Origin: Paraglomus occultum
Lineage: Eukaryota > Glomeromycota > Glomeromycetes > Paraglomerales > Paraglomeraceae
DNA: 48,381 nt
NCBI GenBank assembly: GCA_910592205.1
Contig: CAJVPJ010000077.1
Span: 1 to 48,381, forward strand
Direction of reading: 5' to 3'
This document shows, in pieces, positions 1-11,992 of this stretch. Both the position numbers and the translations under genes were made by a program. How positions within the stretch are numbered: the stretch's first letter is position 1; every line of letters begins with the position of its first letter. Under the pieces are notes generated by a model. That model ran no database searches. It worked only from the letters and a program-made list of their open reading frames with translations, and was not told the DNA's origin.

Positions 1-299
1 AAATCCTGGTGATACCAACGATTGCCGCAGAAATCTAGAGAGGAATACGTCATCGCCTATAGCAACGTCATCACAATCTCTTACCTTAATATTTGGTGGT
101 TTGATATTAATATTAATATGCTGTGTAGGAGGGAGAGTGGATGATCATTAGCAAAAAGCAGAAGAAACATGATGATAATGTGGGAGACGGAGTTATCATA
201 TTAAGACGAAAACTTGGTGTAGTTTGGAAACTAATTGTTTAAGCCAAATACAATACCAGTTCATATTGAAGATAGCTTAGTGTTAGTAGCAAAATCCAA
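1..299. other. AT-rich stretch, no gene recognised
   Basis: No ORF or RNA gene can be supported here. The far upstream part of the decayed integrase just downstream may begin in this stretch, but I cannot align it by eye. Confidence 0.4.
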
Positions 300-1339
300 T
301 TTCATTCATCACTGCAGAAAATTTATGCTTGATGAAAGATAAAGAAACATCTTATATGTTTCTACTGTTTGTGACAAGGACTGCCACATAGTATTAGTAC
401 CTAAATATGATGAAGAACTATGCACTTTAATCTTAGAATGATTTCATAATCAAGCAAACCATAGAAGATCATAAATATACCACCATGTCAGAAAAACCAC
501 ATCAGAATTATAGGAGGAATATGTAAACACATGCACTGCTTCCACCATTAGCACTCCTATCAAAGAGAAGACCGATATGGTGCCAATTGTGTCAAGAGCC
601 CCATGGCTATGGAAACATATTAATATCCAGATTGACCTTGTAGACTTCCACAAGTTTGCAGAAAGTAATGATGGATTTGCATGGCTATTATATATTAACA
701 TGCATCTGTACATTTCAAATTCCTTTTCATGGCACCAATGAAAAATAAAGCTACAACAACCATTGCTACACACCTACACCTGGTAAAAGATGTATTTAAA
801 ATCTTAGTATTAGGTCGTCCCCCAGCAACACTATGGCAGGCTGATTATGATGTCATCACATGGGTTTGTCATCCCCAAATTGAATGACTTAACCAGACAA
901 TTGGCTAGGATTTCACCAAGTTGCTATGGTATGACAGGTATTAACTGCAACAGAAAGATTGAATTCATGTCATTAATTCTTTCATAATTCAACTGTGCAT
1001 CAGGCTCATGGTCTTACACCTCACAAGGCCATGTATAGCTGGAAAATGCACAGTGTGTATGATACACCTGGAGAAGGAGAAGAAGTTGTCAAGGTTGATG
1101 ATGAAAATATATCAGTGTCAGATGCTTTTGAGGAAGACATTAAAAATGCATGCCATGATAATGAGTACATACAGCTTCAGCAATCAGTGAATGACTTGCT
1201 AGACAAATATTGCTCTAAATTATGTATACAGGGCAGCATTCTTCATAAAAAACAGCAAACAATACCATTGAAGCTGGAACCCTCAGTGGTCATAGTAATA
1301 GTGCCAGATTGTGAAATGAATCCAAAAACTCATAAATGA
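300..1339 (+). pseudogene. Degraded rve-type integrase (retroelement or Ginger-like)
   Basis: This is the wreck of a DDE integrase of the retroviral rve type, the enzyme that joins element ends to target DNA. Reading across frameshifts and stops on the plus strand gives YDEELCTLILE and FHNQANHR (about 409-465), then IQIDLVDFHKFAESNDG (about 629-680), which contains the first catalytic Asp. The segment around 835-870 reads PATLWQAD, matching the second Asp region, and IE.LNQTIG follows near 880-905, with the Glu. The last open piece (995-1339) begins HQAHGLTPHKAMYSWKMH, typical of the end of the core domain. At least six stops or shifts interrupt it, so it cannot encode an enzyme. No long terminal repeats were seen. 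The closest relatives I recall are integrases of Ginger-type or retroelement origin common in animals and Glomeromycotina. Confidence 0.6.
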
Positions 1340-1599
1340 AAGTTGCAGCTAGCATATGTTCTCCCAATCAAAAGGTTGGCATCAAACAACCATAATACTG
1401 CAATCATGGAAGTAGACAGTAGAGATGATGCTACATCCATTAAATGAATTAAGGTGTTAACAGAAAAGAAACATTCATCTGGATAGCATTAGCTTTCAAG
1501 GTTTATTGTATTTTACTATTACATTAATCAATTTCTTCATGCCAAAACTGAAACAGTAGTAGTATTATTAAAATGATGATTGTCCACATTAATAATTAA

Positions 1600-1630
1600 C
1601 TAGATCAGAGTTATATGGGGGCTTCGCCCC
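1600..1630 (-). repeat. Helitron 3' terminus: hairpin plus CTAG
   Basis: Plus-strand 1618-1630 is GGGGC TTC GCCCC, a 5 bp perfect stem with a 3 base loop. On the minus strand it is followed by an AT-rich spacer and ends in CTAG (1603-1600), with T as the next host base. This is the hairpin-CTRR-T signature of Helitron ends. Confidence 0.75.
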
Positions 1631-1954
1631 TGTTGTTATAAGTTGACATCAATTATATGTATTGAGCATTATATAGTTATGTATAATAGTATGTTCTGTT
1701 TGTGAGCGTAATGTAATATTGTTATTTACAACAATAGTAATATAGTTAGTTATGTGTGTTAGAGAAGTTATTACTTCCTCAGAAAATTTTGTAGATTTGG
1801 TGTAATTTTTTTATTAAAGTAATATTAGATGTAAACGCTTACTGTTTTAGTTGTAAGTGGTTTTTATGTATGTGATTTTATTTAATTAGTTTAGTTAATT
1901 CATTACACGGAGGCTTAATATTATGATATTATCGTACGTAACGCGTTATAATTA

Positions 1955-2973
1955 CTATTCTAATTCTGTATACGAGGGTAAGTTTAGTTTTGTCGACGCT
2001 AGACTTGCAATTTTGGTTGATGGGGTATTTGAGCGTAGTTGTCGTTCTTTAGGTTTTACTGGTTTTTTTTTACCTTTTGATTCTTGGTCGCTTTCTATGG
2101 TGGATACAGAATCTGTATCGCGCTGCTTTGACGTTGATGCTTCAGCAGTGGGAGTGGTTTCGTTATCAGTTTCGATAGATTTTTTCCTTTTTTGTGGTGG
2201 AGCGGAGTTTGTGTTTTGGTTATCGAAAAGTGATTTGTACATGTCGGATCTTTTTTGGGATAAGGAGGTTGTGGTTTGAATGTTGTGAGATGATTGGTTT
2301 GTTGGTGGAGATGTGTTGAGGGAAAGGAAATCAAAGTTATGAAGCTCCACGTAGAGCTTATTATCGTAGATATCTAATTCGCCCACGATCGATACTTTGG
2401 AGCCAACTTTCGCTTTCTTTGTCCTTTCGTAAAGATTTTTTTTATCGGTATCGTGTCGAATTATGATGTCAAATTCTGCGAGACGAAGTGTGGAACCGGT
2501 ACCGGAAATGTATTGCGTGGCCTGGATCGGAAATATAGTTGTGTTGTTGCGTACTTGAGCTGGAGATTTAATTGCACCGATGGCCCGTAACCAAGTTCGA
2601 GCAGGGGGTATGGTAGTGGAAGATTTTTGGGAAACCTGACATTTGAATGGTTTGATCTGGAATTGAATAGACGTTATGTGAGCGTTGCGTTTAATCGGAA
2701 GAATAATGTAACCTAATTTGTACATACTGTAACAGTATTGTCTTCTAATTTTGTGACAGTGCCGGCCAATTCAAGGACATCATCGACTGCGAACGTCGAC
2801 GTTGCGGACCAATTGGGTTTATTTGTCGGTATGTAGACATCGAAATAAATGGCAATGGGTTCACTGGCGAAGTTCAAGAATTTACCCTTTGCTTTTAATA
2901 AATAATATTCTGGTTTAAATTCGGTTCGAACTTCGCATACATGTACGGCAGTTGAGTCGAGATGGATAAACAT
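1955..2973 (-). CDS. Helitron passenger protein with two putative OB-folds (RPA-like)
   Basis: A two-exon gene. Exon 1 is 2973-2728 and exon 2 is 2656-1955; the 71-base intron (2727-2657) has a GTATGT donor and a TTCCAG acceptor, and splicing in phase 0 gives 315 residues. Without splicing, exon 1 stops four codons past the donor. Residues 1-82 (LELAGTVTKLEDNTVT near the end) and about 105-200 (KVGSKVSIVGELDIYDNKL) have the beta-strand pattern of OB-folds, as in replication protein A. After about residue 205 the protein is polar and low in complexity, with a basic cluster (QKRKKS) that could be a nuclear signal. It lies inside the Helitron, downstream of and parallel to Rep-helicase, so a role in binding single-stranded DNA during rolling-circle transposition is plausible. 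Plant Helitrons are known to carry RPA1-like genes. The OB-fold call is by pattern only. Confidence 0.6.
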
Positions 2974-2999
2974 GCTTGGGGAGTTTGTTTTTTTTTCCT

Positions 3000-3798
3000 T
3001 TCGGTTATTAGAGAGCAGATGAGTGTGAAGAAAAGAATTTATTTTATTCAGGTGTAAGGTTTTGTGACGGGAGGATGTTTGTCTTATTTATAGGCGAATT
3101 GGGTGAGATGACAGAATTATATTTTTTTATTCCAATATTACATTAAAATTGTATGAAAGGTAAACGTAATGAAAAAAAAAACCACTATTATCAATTAAAT
3201 ATGATGTAGAATTTGGTATTGACGTGAATAATAATAACGTTATTTTTCTGATGTAAGATATGATATAGTAATAGGTGATTTACTATTACTATGTTGTGTA
3301 CTTACTAAGTTAGGAGATGTAGCACAAGGGATGAGTCATTTTGATAGTAGCGGGTGGGGGTTTATTGTTATGTAGCACAAGTATAATGAAATATGCGGAT
3401 ATAAATAACAAATTTTTTATTTGCGTTTAAGGGAGTCGTCTATTTATGGAAAGTGGAGGATATGAGTAATCGGCTTTATTGTGTATATGGTAATTTACTG
3501 TATGGGGAAATTTGTAGTAAACAAATGATTGGTAAATTAAATAGGTTATTTAAGATATTTAGTTTTATTCTGTTTTTTTGGCGGTTGACTCATAAGAATG
3601 TGTCATGATGGGAAAATGAAGAGTCTGAGTTTTCAGTTTAACGTATACATATGTGCGGTAATCACTATAGAGTGTTGTTATTTATAGTTTATTAATATTA
3701 ATGAATACGTGTGTGTTGTTGGGAGATTATGTAGTATACATTTGATATAAAAATCATTATTATTATGATAATAAGAGTTAATCTAATCGTACATGATA
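3000..3798. other. Helitron internal spacer
   Basis: This AT-rich stretch lies between the OB-fold gene and the Rep-helicase gene. It presumably holds the promoter of the OB-fold gene and the 3' end of the helicase transcript. No further gene was seen. Confidence 0.4.
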
Positions 3799-6700
3799 TC
3801 AATTAGGAATGAGAGGATGTGTTATAGTTTTATTTTCTAACCGTTCATATTCACTTATGACAGCTTGATCAACGGCGAACGCTTGTTTGTCTAAGCAGGG
3901 AATTTCTACAACGTCCCACGAGGGTGCACGGCTTAGGGCGGTATAAGCTTGGCCAGTAGCGAAAAATTGTTTATCCAAATATAGGGAAATATGCGGCAAT
4001 GTTAGTCCTTGAGATTTGTGCACCGTGAGAGCGAAACAATTTTGTAAAGGAAATTGTCTACGAGAGGCATTTATGCCGTTAATGGAAAAATAAGATGTTT
4101 TGGGAGAGACTACGGCGTGTATTAACGATTTATTACCAAGGAAACTAACATGGATTTGGTTCATTTCTTGGATAACTTTTGTGACGATGCCTATGGTGCC
4201 ATTACATACGCCTTGATTAATCATGTCGTTGTTGAGATACATTACTCGTGCACCGGGTTGTAATCGAATATTGAGAGGAAGATTGGTGTGATGTTTAAAC
4301 ATGTGTTGTGAATGCTTACTGTTCCAAATTTCTCCGTCAATTTTATCAATAGCCGTACTTATTAATATGTCATCTTCAGAGTCAACCTGTAATAAATTGC
4401 AAAGGGAGATATTGAGTTGTTCTGCAGATTGCTTATATCCAACAATAGAGGTAGTGTTGAAGGCAGTTATGGAATTTAGTATGTTAGAATATTGAGAGTG
4501 CTTTCTTTCTAACATTTGCCATGAAGTCTCAGATATTCTCCCAAGACGTACTTCTTCTAGGAGGTTAAAATACTGGTTATCGTTGAGTTGTCGTTGAGAC
4601 TTGCGCAAAAAGAGGGGGTAGAATAATTGCCATACTGAAGAATGGAAAACAGCTGTTCCTTGAACAGGGGGTAATTGACATAAGTCACCCGTCACTAAAA
4701 CGTTTATGCCACCAAAAGGTCTGTGATTGTTGTGTAGTCTAGCGAATGTATCAGAGATAAATGTGAATAGGCTTGCGGATACCATTGATATTTCATCTAT
4801 AATGAGTGTTTGAATACTCCGCATTTCTCTCAGAAGGGATGCGTTATTGAAGATTAGGGTTTGGTATGATGACCCGGTATTCATGGTTGTAGATGAAATT
4901 TTCAAGGCAGAATGGATTGTCATGCCATCAATATTTTGTGCCGCTACACCAGTGGGAGCTAATACCATGTATTTCTTCCTTTTTTGTTGCAGGTGGATGC
5001 GAAATTGGCGTATAACAAAGGATTTCCCAGTGCCAGCAGATCCCGTTAAAAAATAATAAGGCCATTGGTTGGTTCGGGATCCCATCATGTTTGACAGTAC
5101 AGTGATAGCTTTATATTGATCTCGTGGTAAATTTGTGCCAGTTATGGATGGGGCAATATGCGGTAGCCTTTTTAACACATTTAATTAAAACTTAATAATA
5201 TCAACATTGGTAAGGGCCATTTGTTGTTGTAAGGATTGTAAATGGGAATCAATTATACATGAAAACTGATGCTCAAGGTGTGTTGTCAATTGGGATATGT
5301 ATGAACGTGTTTCTTCACGTATTGTATGGGCTTCATCCGGGTACATGGAAAAGTAATGATCTCGATAATAGTGGAAAGAACCTAATATTTCACGTTCTGA
5401 TCTCCAAGAGTTTGTTTGCAATAGTCGATAATAAAAAAAAGTTTCCCCGTCACTTAATTTGGTAAAACGTGTGCGTGTCAAAATCGGCTTTTTTCTTTTA
5501 ACTATTATTCTGTTATCAAGATCTCTTGTTGCTCTTGTTGTAACAGTGCTATTAGGCGTGCGTATTTCATATAGTTGATAGTATTGTTCATATGTTAGAT
5601 TATTAAATTCTTCGCCATATGGTCGACGGAAATATTTCTCAATAGCATCGACGTAGTAAGGGTTGTCAGGGTTTTCTAATAAATTTGCAATAGGTAATAT
5701 TGTTTTTGATCGGAATTCAGGAGGGTCTGTTGGCAGAAAATTTACCGTAGCAGAAGAATTACAAATGGTTTCTCCTGTTATCAAGAATATAGCTTCCATA
5801 GCACCCAATCTTCTACCGAGTACATGTTGATAATATCGATCATTCTCCCTAATATTAAAAACATGACTTGGTTCGGCTTTTGATATGTATTTTGTCATAT
5901 ATCGAGCAAATCCTTTATTTGTGACATATTGCATGTTTGAATGAGCATTCCAAGCAATTAATGTAGGCGCATGATATGGGACAACCCACCTATCCTCCTC
6001 TGTAATTGCTTTGTATACGTAACGAAAAAATGTCGGGTCATGATATGTTACAGCAGCAAGCGGTCTAGGAAAATGGCGTTTACATTGTTCTCCAACGGGA
6101 GGAGGACCTCCACATAAATGAGGTCGGCATGTATGTATCTGATGTGCACGTACTTTTGCATATAGTTCCGGTTCATTTTCAGGGTCGGGAATGGTGCTAC
6201 GTATTTCATCGGAGGCAATCATTTCTTCGATTGTAGCCTCTGTCCAGAGCACTATATGCAAGTGAGCGGCACCACGATTTTGGAATTCTACACGTTCGAA
6301 AAATTCTCGGATAGATTTCCATCCACTAAGACGTTTATTGTTTCATAATCTTTTTTTTAGTGAACGGTAACGTTGCATGAAATACATGCATACATGAAAA
6401 GGGCGATTTGTAGGATTTGTGTCACCATTATCAGTGTGCGGAGTATTTCAGTCAGATGGCTCCATTTAGTTTCGGCCATAGATAGAGTTATGAACAAAGT
6501 AAGCAAACCTTTTACCTTTACCATAGTGTTTAGGTGATGCCCCTTTTCTTTGAAGTAAGAATCACCGGTACGAATAAAAGTCGGCAAAGGCATTGATCTT
6601 TCTTCGTCTATGGTCATTTGGTTGGTATAATGACTTTTGCGCAACCATTGTGTAGCGGAAGGGGAAGAATATGTAGAATCAAAATGACGTTGACGATATA

Positions 6701-7906
6701 TGCGTGCAGTATTTTGGAAGTTTCGAAGCTTTTCCAGTTGCATATACGACCGCATCATCCACACGGGATGAAGGCGAAATCGTGGATCATATCCCATTAA
6801 TCGGGATTTAATATATTTGCCATATGTTATAGTTATATTATTAGAGTTTGAATGATTGCATATATCACCATAAAATCCACGACCGTCTGGGAACAGATCA
6901 GGGAATAAGATAGCTTCTAGTTCGGGATCATTAAAGCGCAGTGGTATTTGGCGTTCATTTTCGTCTTGAAAAAATCCTATTGCTAAACGAGAGTAATGGG
7001 CATCCTCGTTATGTATTTCGTCGGGTAAGACGTATGGAGGCACGACTATATCCGACGGGTGTACGGTAGGAGGAATGAAATCATTTTCTGAAACATGGTT
7101 TGCTTGAAGCCAGACAGTAGGAGATGTTTGGGAATTATGCGCAAGCAAACGCGAAGCAATAGAATGATAAGCGGATAAATAAGGATTATTTTGTTGCAGC
7201 CAGTCACAAGCGTAACGCAAGGATGGATAATACCAACAATTGTTAGGAGAAGACAAATCGGCATTTTGCAGAAATGCGCCAATAATGCCCGAATAGAGTG
7301 AAAATGTTCTTCTGTTTTTGGAATAACCCATTTGACCGACAAGCGATCGATATTCCACAAAAGAATTTGCACCAGTGGAACGACCTAAACTGGTATGTAA
7401 GTAAATAGGAGAAAGATATTTTCTTTTGAATATGGTACGTCATGGATACATTGAGGTATTGAAGCAAGCATAAAGCATGTTCGATCATTAGGATTTGATT
7501 TGCATCCGTCGCAAATTGCAATTTTTGCCGAGTTGCGTGGATTAGTAGTAAGATTTATTTGAAAAGACGTTTGTAAAGGATAAGTAGTGTCGTTATTTCT
7601 GATTACCCATTTTGCAGATTGCGGGTATAATAAACGTGAACAATAAGAACAGGGAACGCATGGAAATTGAGCGTAATCCTCTTCATAAAGTAAGCGTAAT
7701 ACTTTTTGTAGTTCATCGGAAGGACGCCGATATGTGGTATTTGAAGAATCATAAGTCTGGGAAAGTGGTATTTCAGATGATGGAATTGGAGGTAAAGATG
7801 ACATAAATCGATGGTCATTAATAGACCATGAATTAGTAACGTTATAAAAAAGCATTTCGTTTTCTTGAAGAGAATCGACGGTAAATATATCGAGGACTTG
7901 AGACAT
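3799..7906 (-). pseudogene. Helitron Rep-helicase (HUH Rep plus Pif1), disrupted
   Basis: The Helitron transposase nicks and joins DNA with its HUH Rep domain and unwinds it with a Pif1-family SF1 helicase. Reading from 7906 downward: an N-terminal region with CVPCSYC and ICDGC pairs; the Rep domain with HUH motif HLH (6256-6264, context NRGAAHLHIVLW) and the two-Tyr motif ARYMTKYISK; then the helicase (5178-3799) with Walker A GSAGTGKS, APTGVAA, Walker B LIIDEISM, GDLCQLPPV and VHKSQGLTLP. All catalytic motifs are visible, but the frame is broken: a shift near 7424, a shift near 6440, an in-frame TGA at 6343-6345 and a TAA at 5185-5187 that alone separates Rep from helicase. The helicase part is otherwise open for over 450 codons. 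The lesions suggest a recently dead copy, unless some are sequencing errors. Confidence 0.85.
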
Positions 7907-8459
7907 TATTTTCTTTCAAACTGACAAATGGATTATTGTTTATTATTATTTTACTAGGAGAATAGTGTAATGGATTGTAACGGTATGTTATACTTTATAG
8001 TTTATGCAAAATGAGAGGAGATATATATATGGTTTTTACTCATGTGAGTCATATCCGTTTTATCTCACACGTTTAATTTTAAATGAGGACTGTGCAACGA
8101 AGACATGCGGGAATGTATGACAAACGATGATGATAGAAAATGACTGATTATGACCATGTACAAAATAGGATGTCGAAATAAAAAAAATAAGAAACGAAAT
8201 AAGACGAGGATAAAATGCATAAATATATTCCTTCAAGCTGGGTGGTGGGTGGGTATAGTCAAGTATCAAGTATATAGATATAAAATTCCCCGAAAGATCT
8301 ACACAAAAAATTACGATATATCGGTATTTGTTGGTTAATGCGAAAAATAATTTAGGAAATGAAGAACATGAAGAACGAATAATTATCAAGAATATGTCAT
8401 AAACGGTAAGTTCATGCAGGAAATGTTGGCGATGAAAATGTACTTTATGTTAATTAGAG
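7907..8459. other. Helitron 5' leader and flank
   Basis: No gene is supported. The first about 115 bases are probably the Helitron 5' leader and promoter; the rest is AT-rich flank up to the duplicated block. Confidence 0.4.
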
Positions 8460-9510
8460 TACGTTAAACGATTTCAATTGTGTAACACGTATAACCAACC
8501 ACTTCCTTAGGGGTCCCAATCAGATTTGACAATCGAAAGCGCAATATGATTTGACACACGTTACTAACTAAATTATCAATCCAGCTTATCGGCCAAATTT
8601 ACCAAGATATGGTAAGTTGATAAGAGCACCCCCACCCTTGAGCGATAATCTCAAGTCAATGTCACCAGTATCTGTTCGGTGATGTGATTATTTTGTTTTT
8701 ACGGGTCAGCAAGCAAAACAAACATACTTGTACATTATATTTGCAGCACCGGCCGTTGAATAAAACTTACACAGTTTAAGTTCACTTCGTTTGACCTGAA
8801 ATGTCTGAACTGTTGATAAATAAATAATTCGCTTTTAGAAACTTTGTTAAACAAACCGGTTTTTTTACAAAAGTTTATGCTGCATAAACGACGTTTTGCA
8901 GTCTCCTCGTCAAGAAATTTAGCCACCAGTATGACGTTTCTGACGGTCAGTCCATTATACCACCAAACCATTAAGCTGTGGATGATATTTCTTTATGCGT
9001 ATGCAAATGTCATAATTATAAACTTCAGCGAATAATACTACTGCTTTCAAGTTGTTGAACAAGAAGAGTTTACATTACGCGGTCAAGCAATATGACCAGC
9101 GGTGTGGCTAACAAGTTTGTTTAAAATTTTTTATACAACGTATACCATATAAGATATGGTATACATAGTATTGCAATGCCAAAATATTCAGAGATTGTGA
9201 CACGGTTTTAAACAACAAACAATATTTTAAATAACTTGTTAATTATATTATTTATGCGTAAATTGGTATTCGTAAGGTTTGTATTTACACTATTGCTGTA
9301 ATAAAGACAACCTTTTTTGTACGGAAGATACTTCAGGTTACGTAAGCAAATATAACAGCAGCTGATAGCAGGTTCACGACACGTTTAATCAATATTGAAT
9401 ATATGTTAAAGTTTATTATATATTAATAAAGACATGACATCATAAATTAACATTCATAATTATTAGAACAACGTGTAAGTAACAGAATAAGTCTAATGAT
9501 ATATCTAATA

Positions 9511-10079
9511 TTATTCTTGAGTTTTAACAATAATGACTGGCGTGCTTATTCCAAAAACGTGAGAATTACCGCTGAGAGAAACTTTAACTGCACAACTAGC
9601 GCCTTCAACCGCCCATTTTGGATCAATTTTAACGTCCTTTTGGCCAGTATAAGCATTAGTACCCTGTAAAATGTCATTAAATTAATTAGTATTAAGATTT
9701 TACTTTTGCGTCAATTTGACTTGATTTATACTTACAGTCGTAGAATATACCGATTTACCATTGCACTTGATATTAATCTTTACACCATCTGTTATGCAAA
9801 TAGTAAATAATTGTTAACTGGCTATTTTCAAGGAAAAGAAATCAATAGCTTATCAGACAAAACGTAAACGTTTGTACCTGTGGGTTTGCATTTGTCGCAC
9901 CACCAGCTGACATTTTGCAACGACTTAATAGCCCAAAAGAAACCAGATCGAGGCGCAGAAACATGGAGAACTGGTAGTGTTCTTTCGTCAAGGCCCGGAA
10001 TTGGTTTGGACGTTGCCAAAGTTCCAAACAAGACAGCAATAATAACGATAAGCATCAAAATTTTGTTTGCGGCAGCCAT
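9511..10079 (-). CDS. Small secreted Kre9/KNH-like domain protein, copy 1
   Basis: Three exons: 10079-9878, 9788-9736 and 9663-9511, with GTACAA and GTAAGT donors, giving 135 residues. Residues 1-23 form a signal peptide (ILMLIVIIAVLFGTLATS), so the product is probably secreted. The mature part has the outline of a Kre9/KNH beta-sandwich: LHVSAPRSGFFWAIKSLQNV, then a KINIKC strand, PKWAVEGASC and a closing FGISTPVIIV. Four Cys (WWCDKCK, IKCNGK, GASCAV) could form two disulfides. Kre9/KNH proteins are linked to beta-1,6-glucan assembly in yeast walls. This short version lacks a Ser/Thr-rich tail and a GPI signal, so a free secreted wall or apoplastic protein is more likely. Copy 2 differs by only two residues. 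The family assignment is by pattern and moderately sure; the gene structure is strongly supported by its conservation between copies. Confidence 0.75.
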
Positions 10080-10120
10080 TTTTGACGATAATTGAATAGT
10101 AATTGGATTGCAAAAGAGAC

Positions 10121-10126
10121 TTTATA
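10121..10126 (-). promoter_or_regulatory. TATA box of Kre9-like copy 1
   Basis: The minus strand reads CTATAAAG about 45 bases before the ATG. The equivalent position of copy 2 reads CCATAAAG, so the box is weakened there. Confidence 0.4.
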
Positions 10127-11992
10127 GGTAATGAATAACGTAAAGTTGTATATTTAACAAGCTAAGAGATTGCTCGCTGAAGAAATTAGGAAAGCAAACT
10201 TGGTTGCGTTTAAATATGTTTTTCGGTGGCTGCGTTTTTTTATGCAAGTAATATTGTGTTGTCGTTTTGGCGTTATGGGTGTGACGACGGTTTGTGAGAA
10301 AAACAATGAAAATGCTATTATTAGCAAACCGTATTAAGCTATTTATAATCTGACGTTGACACGACATTGTAATTGTTCTAAAAATTGTATCGAGGTGGCG
10401 ATAGCGTTCTTGATTCAGTCCGATTCGAGTCAGACAAAAACTCAATGTCAAGTAACTTTTGAATTAATAAACTTTACTTTCTAATATGGTGTGTGCGAAC
10501 ATCAATTGGTTCTATAACCTGAACGTTTACGACAACATTCATAACATAAACAACTTTCTGCTAGACGAGAAACTTACAAACATTCAAATATAGTTCGATT
10601 TTTAATTCGTGTAACTGGTTACAAAATCATCAGATCAACAATGTGCAAATTGATATTAATATTTGCACTAGTTGTGACGTTCCCCCACACTTTTTAATTG
10701 TTTGATTTGCTGATATTCACAGAGAAATAAATAGAAAATCCGTACATCATTTTGTGTAACAAATCGTTTTCCTTGTGTCGGTAAAATTCAGGAGAAAAAG
10801 GTAATTTGTCGCACGTGCATGGTTTCAGGATGACGAAATCATACGCTGTTATTTTTACGAACAATCTTTCGCTTGCTTTAACATACTTGAACACTCAAGG
10901 GGCTAAATAATTGCAAATAATCCTAATACTTGGCGTTAATGTAACGTTCAAAAATAGCGTCAAATGAATAGACGCATTGTTCGCTCTGTTGTGCTTGCTT
11001 AATTTGGGGGCGAGTTTTGATTGTTCTCCAAATTACGCATTTATTTTTAGGTGATCACATGTGGATAATACGTATAAGGCTGTTGATGTTGTCACCTATT
11101 ACCAATTTAGTCTTAGTCTAATGTGTCAAGGCGTAAGGCAGAATACGGGAATGTGACCAAACCTAACATGGAATTTATCCTATACTTGTCGCTAACAAGC
11201 ATACATATGGTAGGTCCTTAATGGTTATTAACCATTATTGGCCCATTCCCCAGCCGACCTGTTTTATTGATCAGAGAGGTATTCATTGATTGTACCAAAG
11301 GAGAAGTAAAAGTTTACAGATCTGAACGGAAATGAATTGTCTTTATTTCAATGATTATAACAAACGATACATTAGCGGGGTATAAAACTTTTCGGAAACA
11401 AAATTGTGTAGAAAAGTATATTTTGTTGCTCAATTGCTAATATAGAAGTCTGAGGTAATTTGTTTTTATTGTAAATTAATTATGTGTAGAGGTCTTACAA
11501 AGACACATGGATTGTCGAGATAGATCGATTCGTAGAAATATACAAGCAAATAAATGTCAATTTCAATACGCGGTGATGCGTTAGGATTGTCTGAATGGAC
11601 CAAGAACTTTTTTTAAGATAAGAAATAATTGGTCAGAAGCGTAATGCTATAGTCTATAAATAGTAAACGCAAAAATAGAAAATAAATTGTAACGTATCCA
11701 ATCAAGAACAACTTATTCTTATGTAAATGCCAAACTAAAGTATCTCTCGTGTAAATATAGATATTTATACCTGAATACAGAAGTTAATTTACTGTACTTT
11801 TGAAATCGTTGTCATCGTATTGGGAGCGTTAATGTCTACGTAAATACACAGTTCTGAATAACATTCTTGGTATGGTAGTTGCTCATTATAAAAATTGCGC
11901 TAAAATTTGGCTTTTGTTTGACCTATTTAATCTTCGTAAAATAAGATGGTCTTAATGATAATGACATTATGCCGGTAACTTCTACTTTATTA

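Larger units (their letters stand above)
1600..8021 (-). mobile_element. Helitron, about 6.4 kb, 5' end uncertain
   Basis: A rolling-circle transposon read on the minus strand. Its 3' end is well supported: on the minus strand a GGGGC-loop-GCCCC hairpin is followed about 12 bases later by CTAG and then a host T, the canonical Helitron terminus. Inside lie an HUH Rep-Pif1 helicase ORF (3799-7906) and a spliced OB-fold-like gene (1955-2973) on the same strand. The 5' end should begin TC after a host A. A candidate is at 8021, where the minus strand reads ATCTCCTCTCAT, but other TC dinucleotides nearby are possible. Helitrons make no target duplication, so the 5' boundary needs comparison with another copy or an empty site. 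Confidence 0.75.
8460..11992. repeat. Segmental duplication, copy 1 (partner 42478-46090)
   Basis: A block of about 3.5 kb that recurs in the same orientation at 42478-46090. The left edge is marked by a shared AACGATTTCAA segment followed by GTCCCAATCAGATTTGAC, and the right edge by shared GCCGGTAACTTCTACTT-type sequence. Similarity is interrupted by many small indels in the flanks but is almost perfect around the Kre9-like gene (about 9390-10130). Apart from that gene the block appears non-coding: 8460-9510 and 10130-11992 hold no ORF I can support. Confidence 0.85.
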
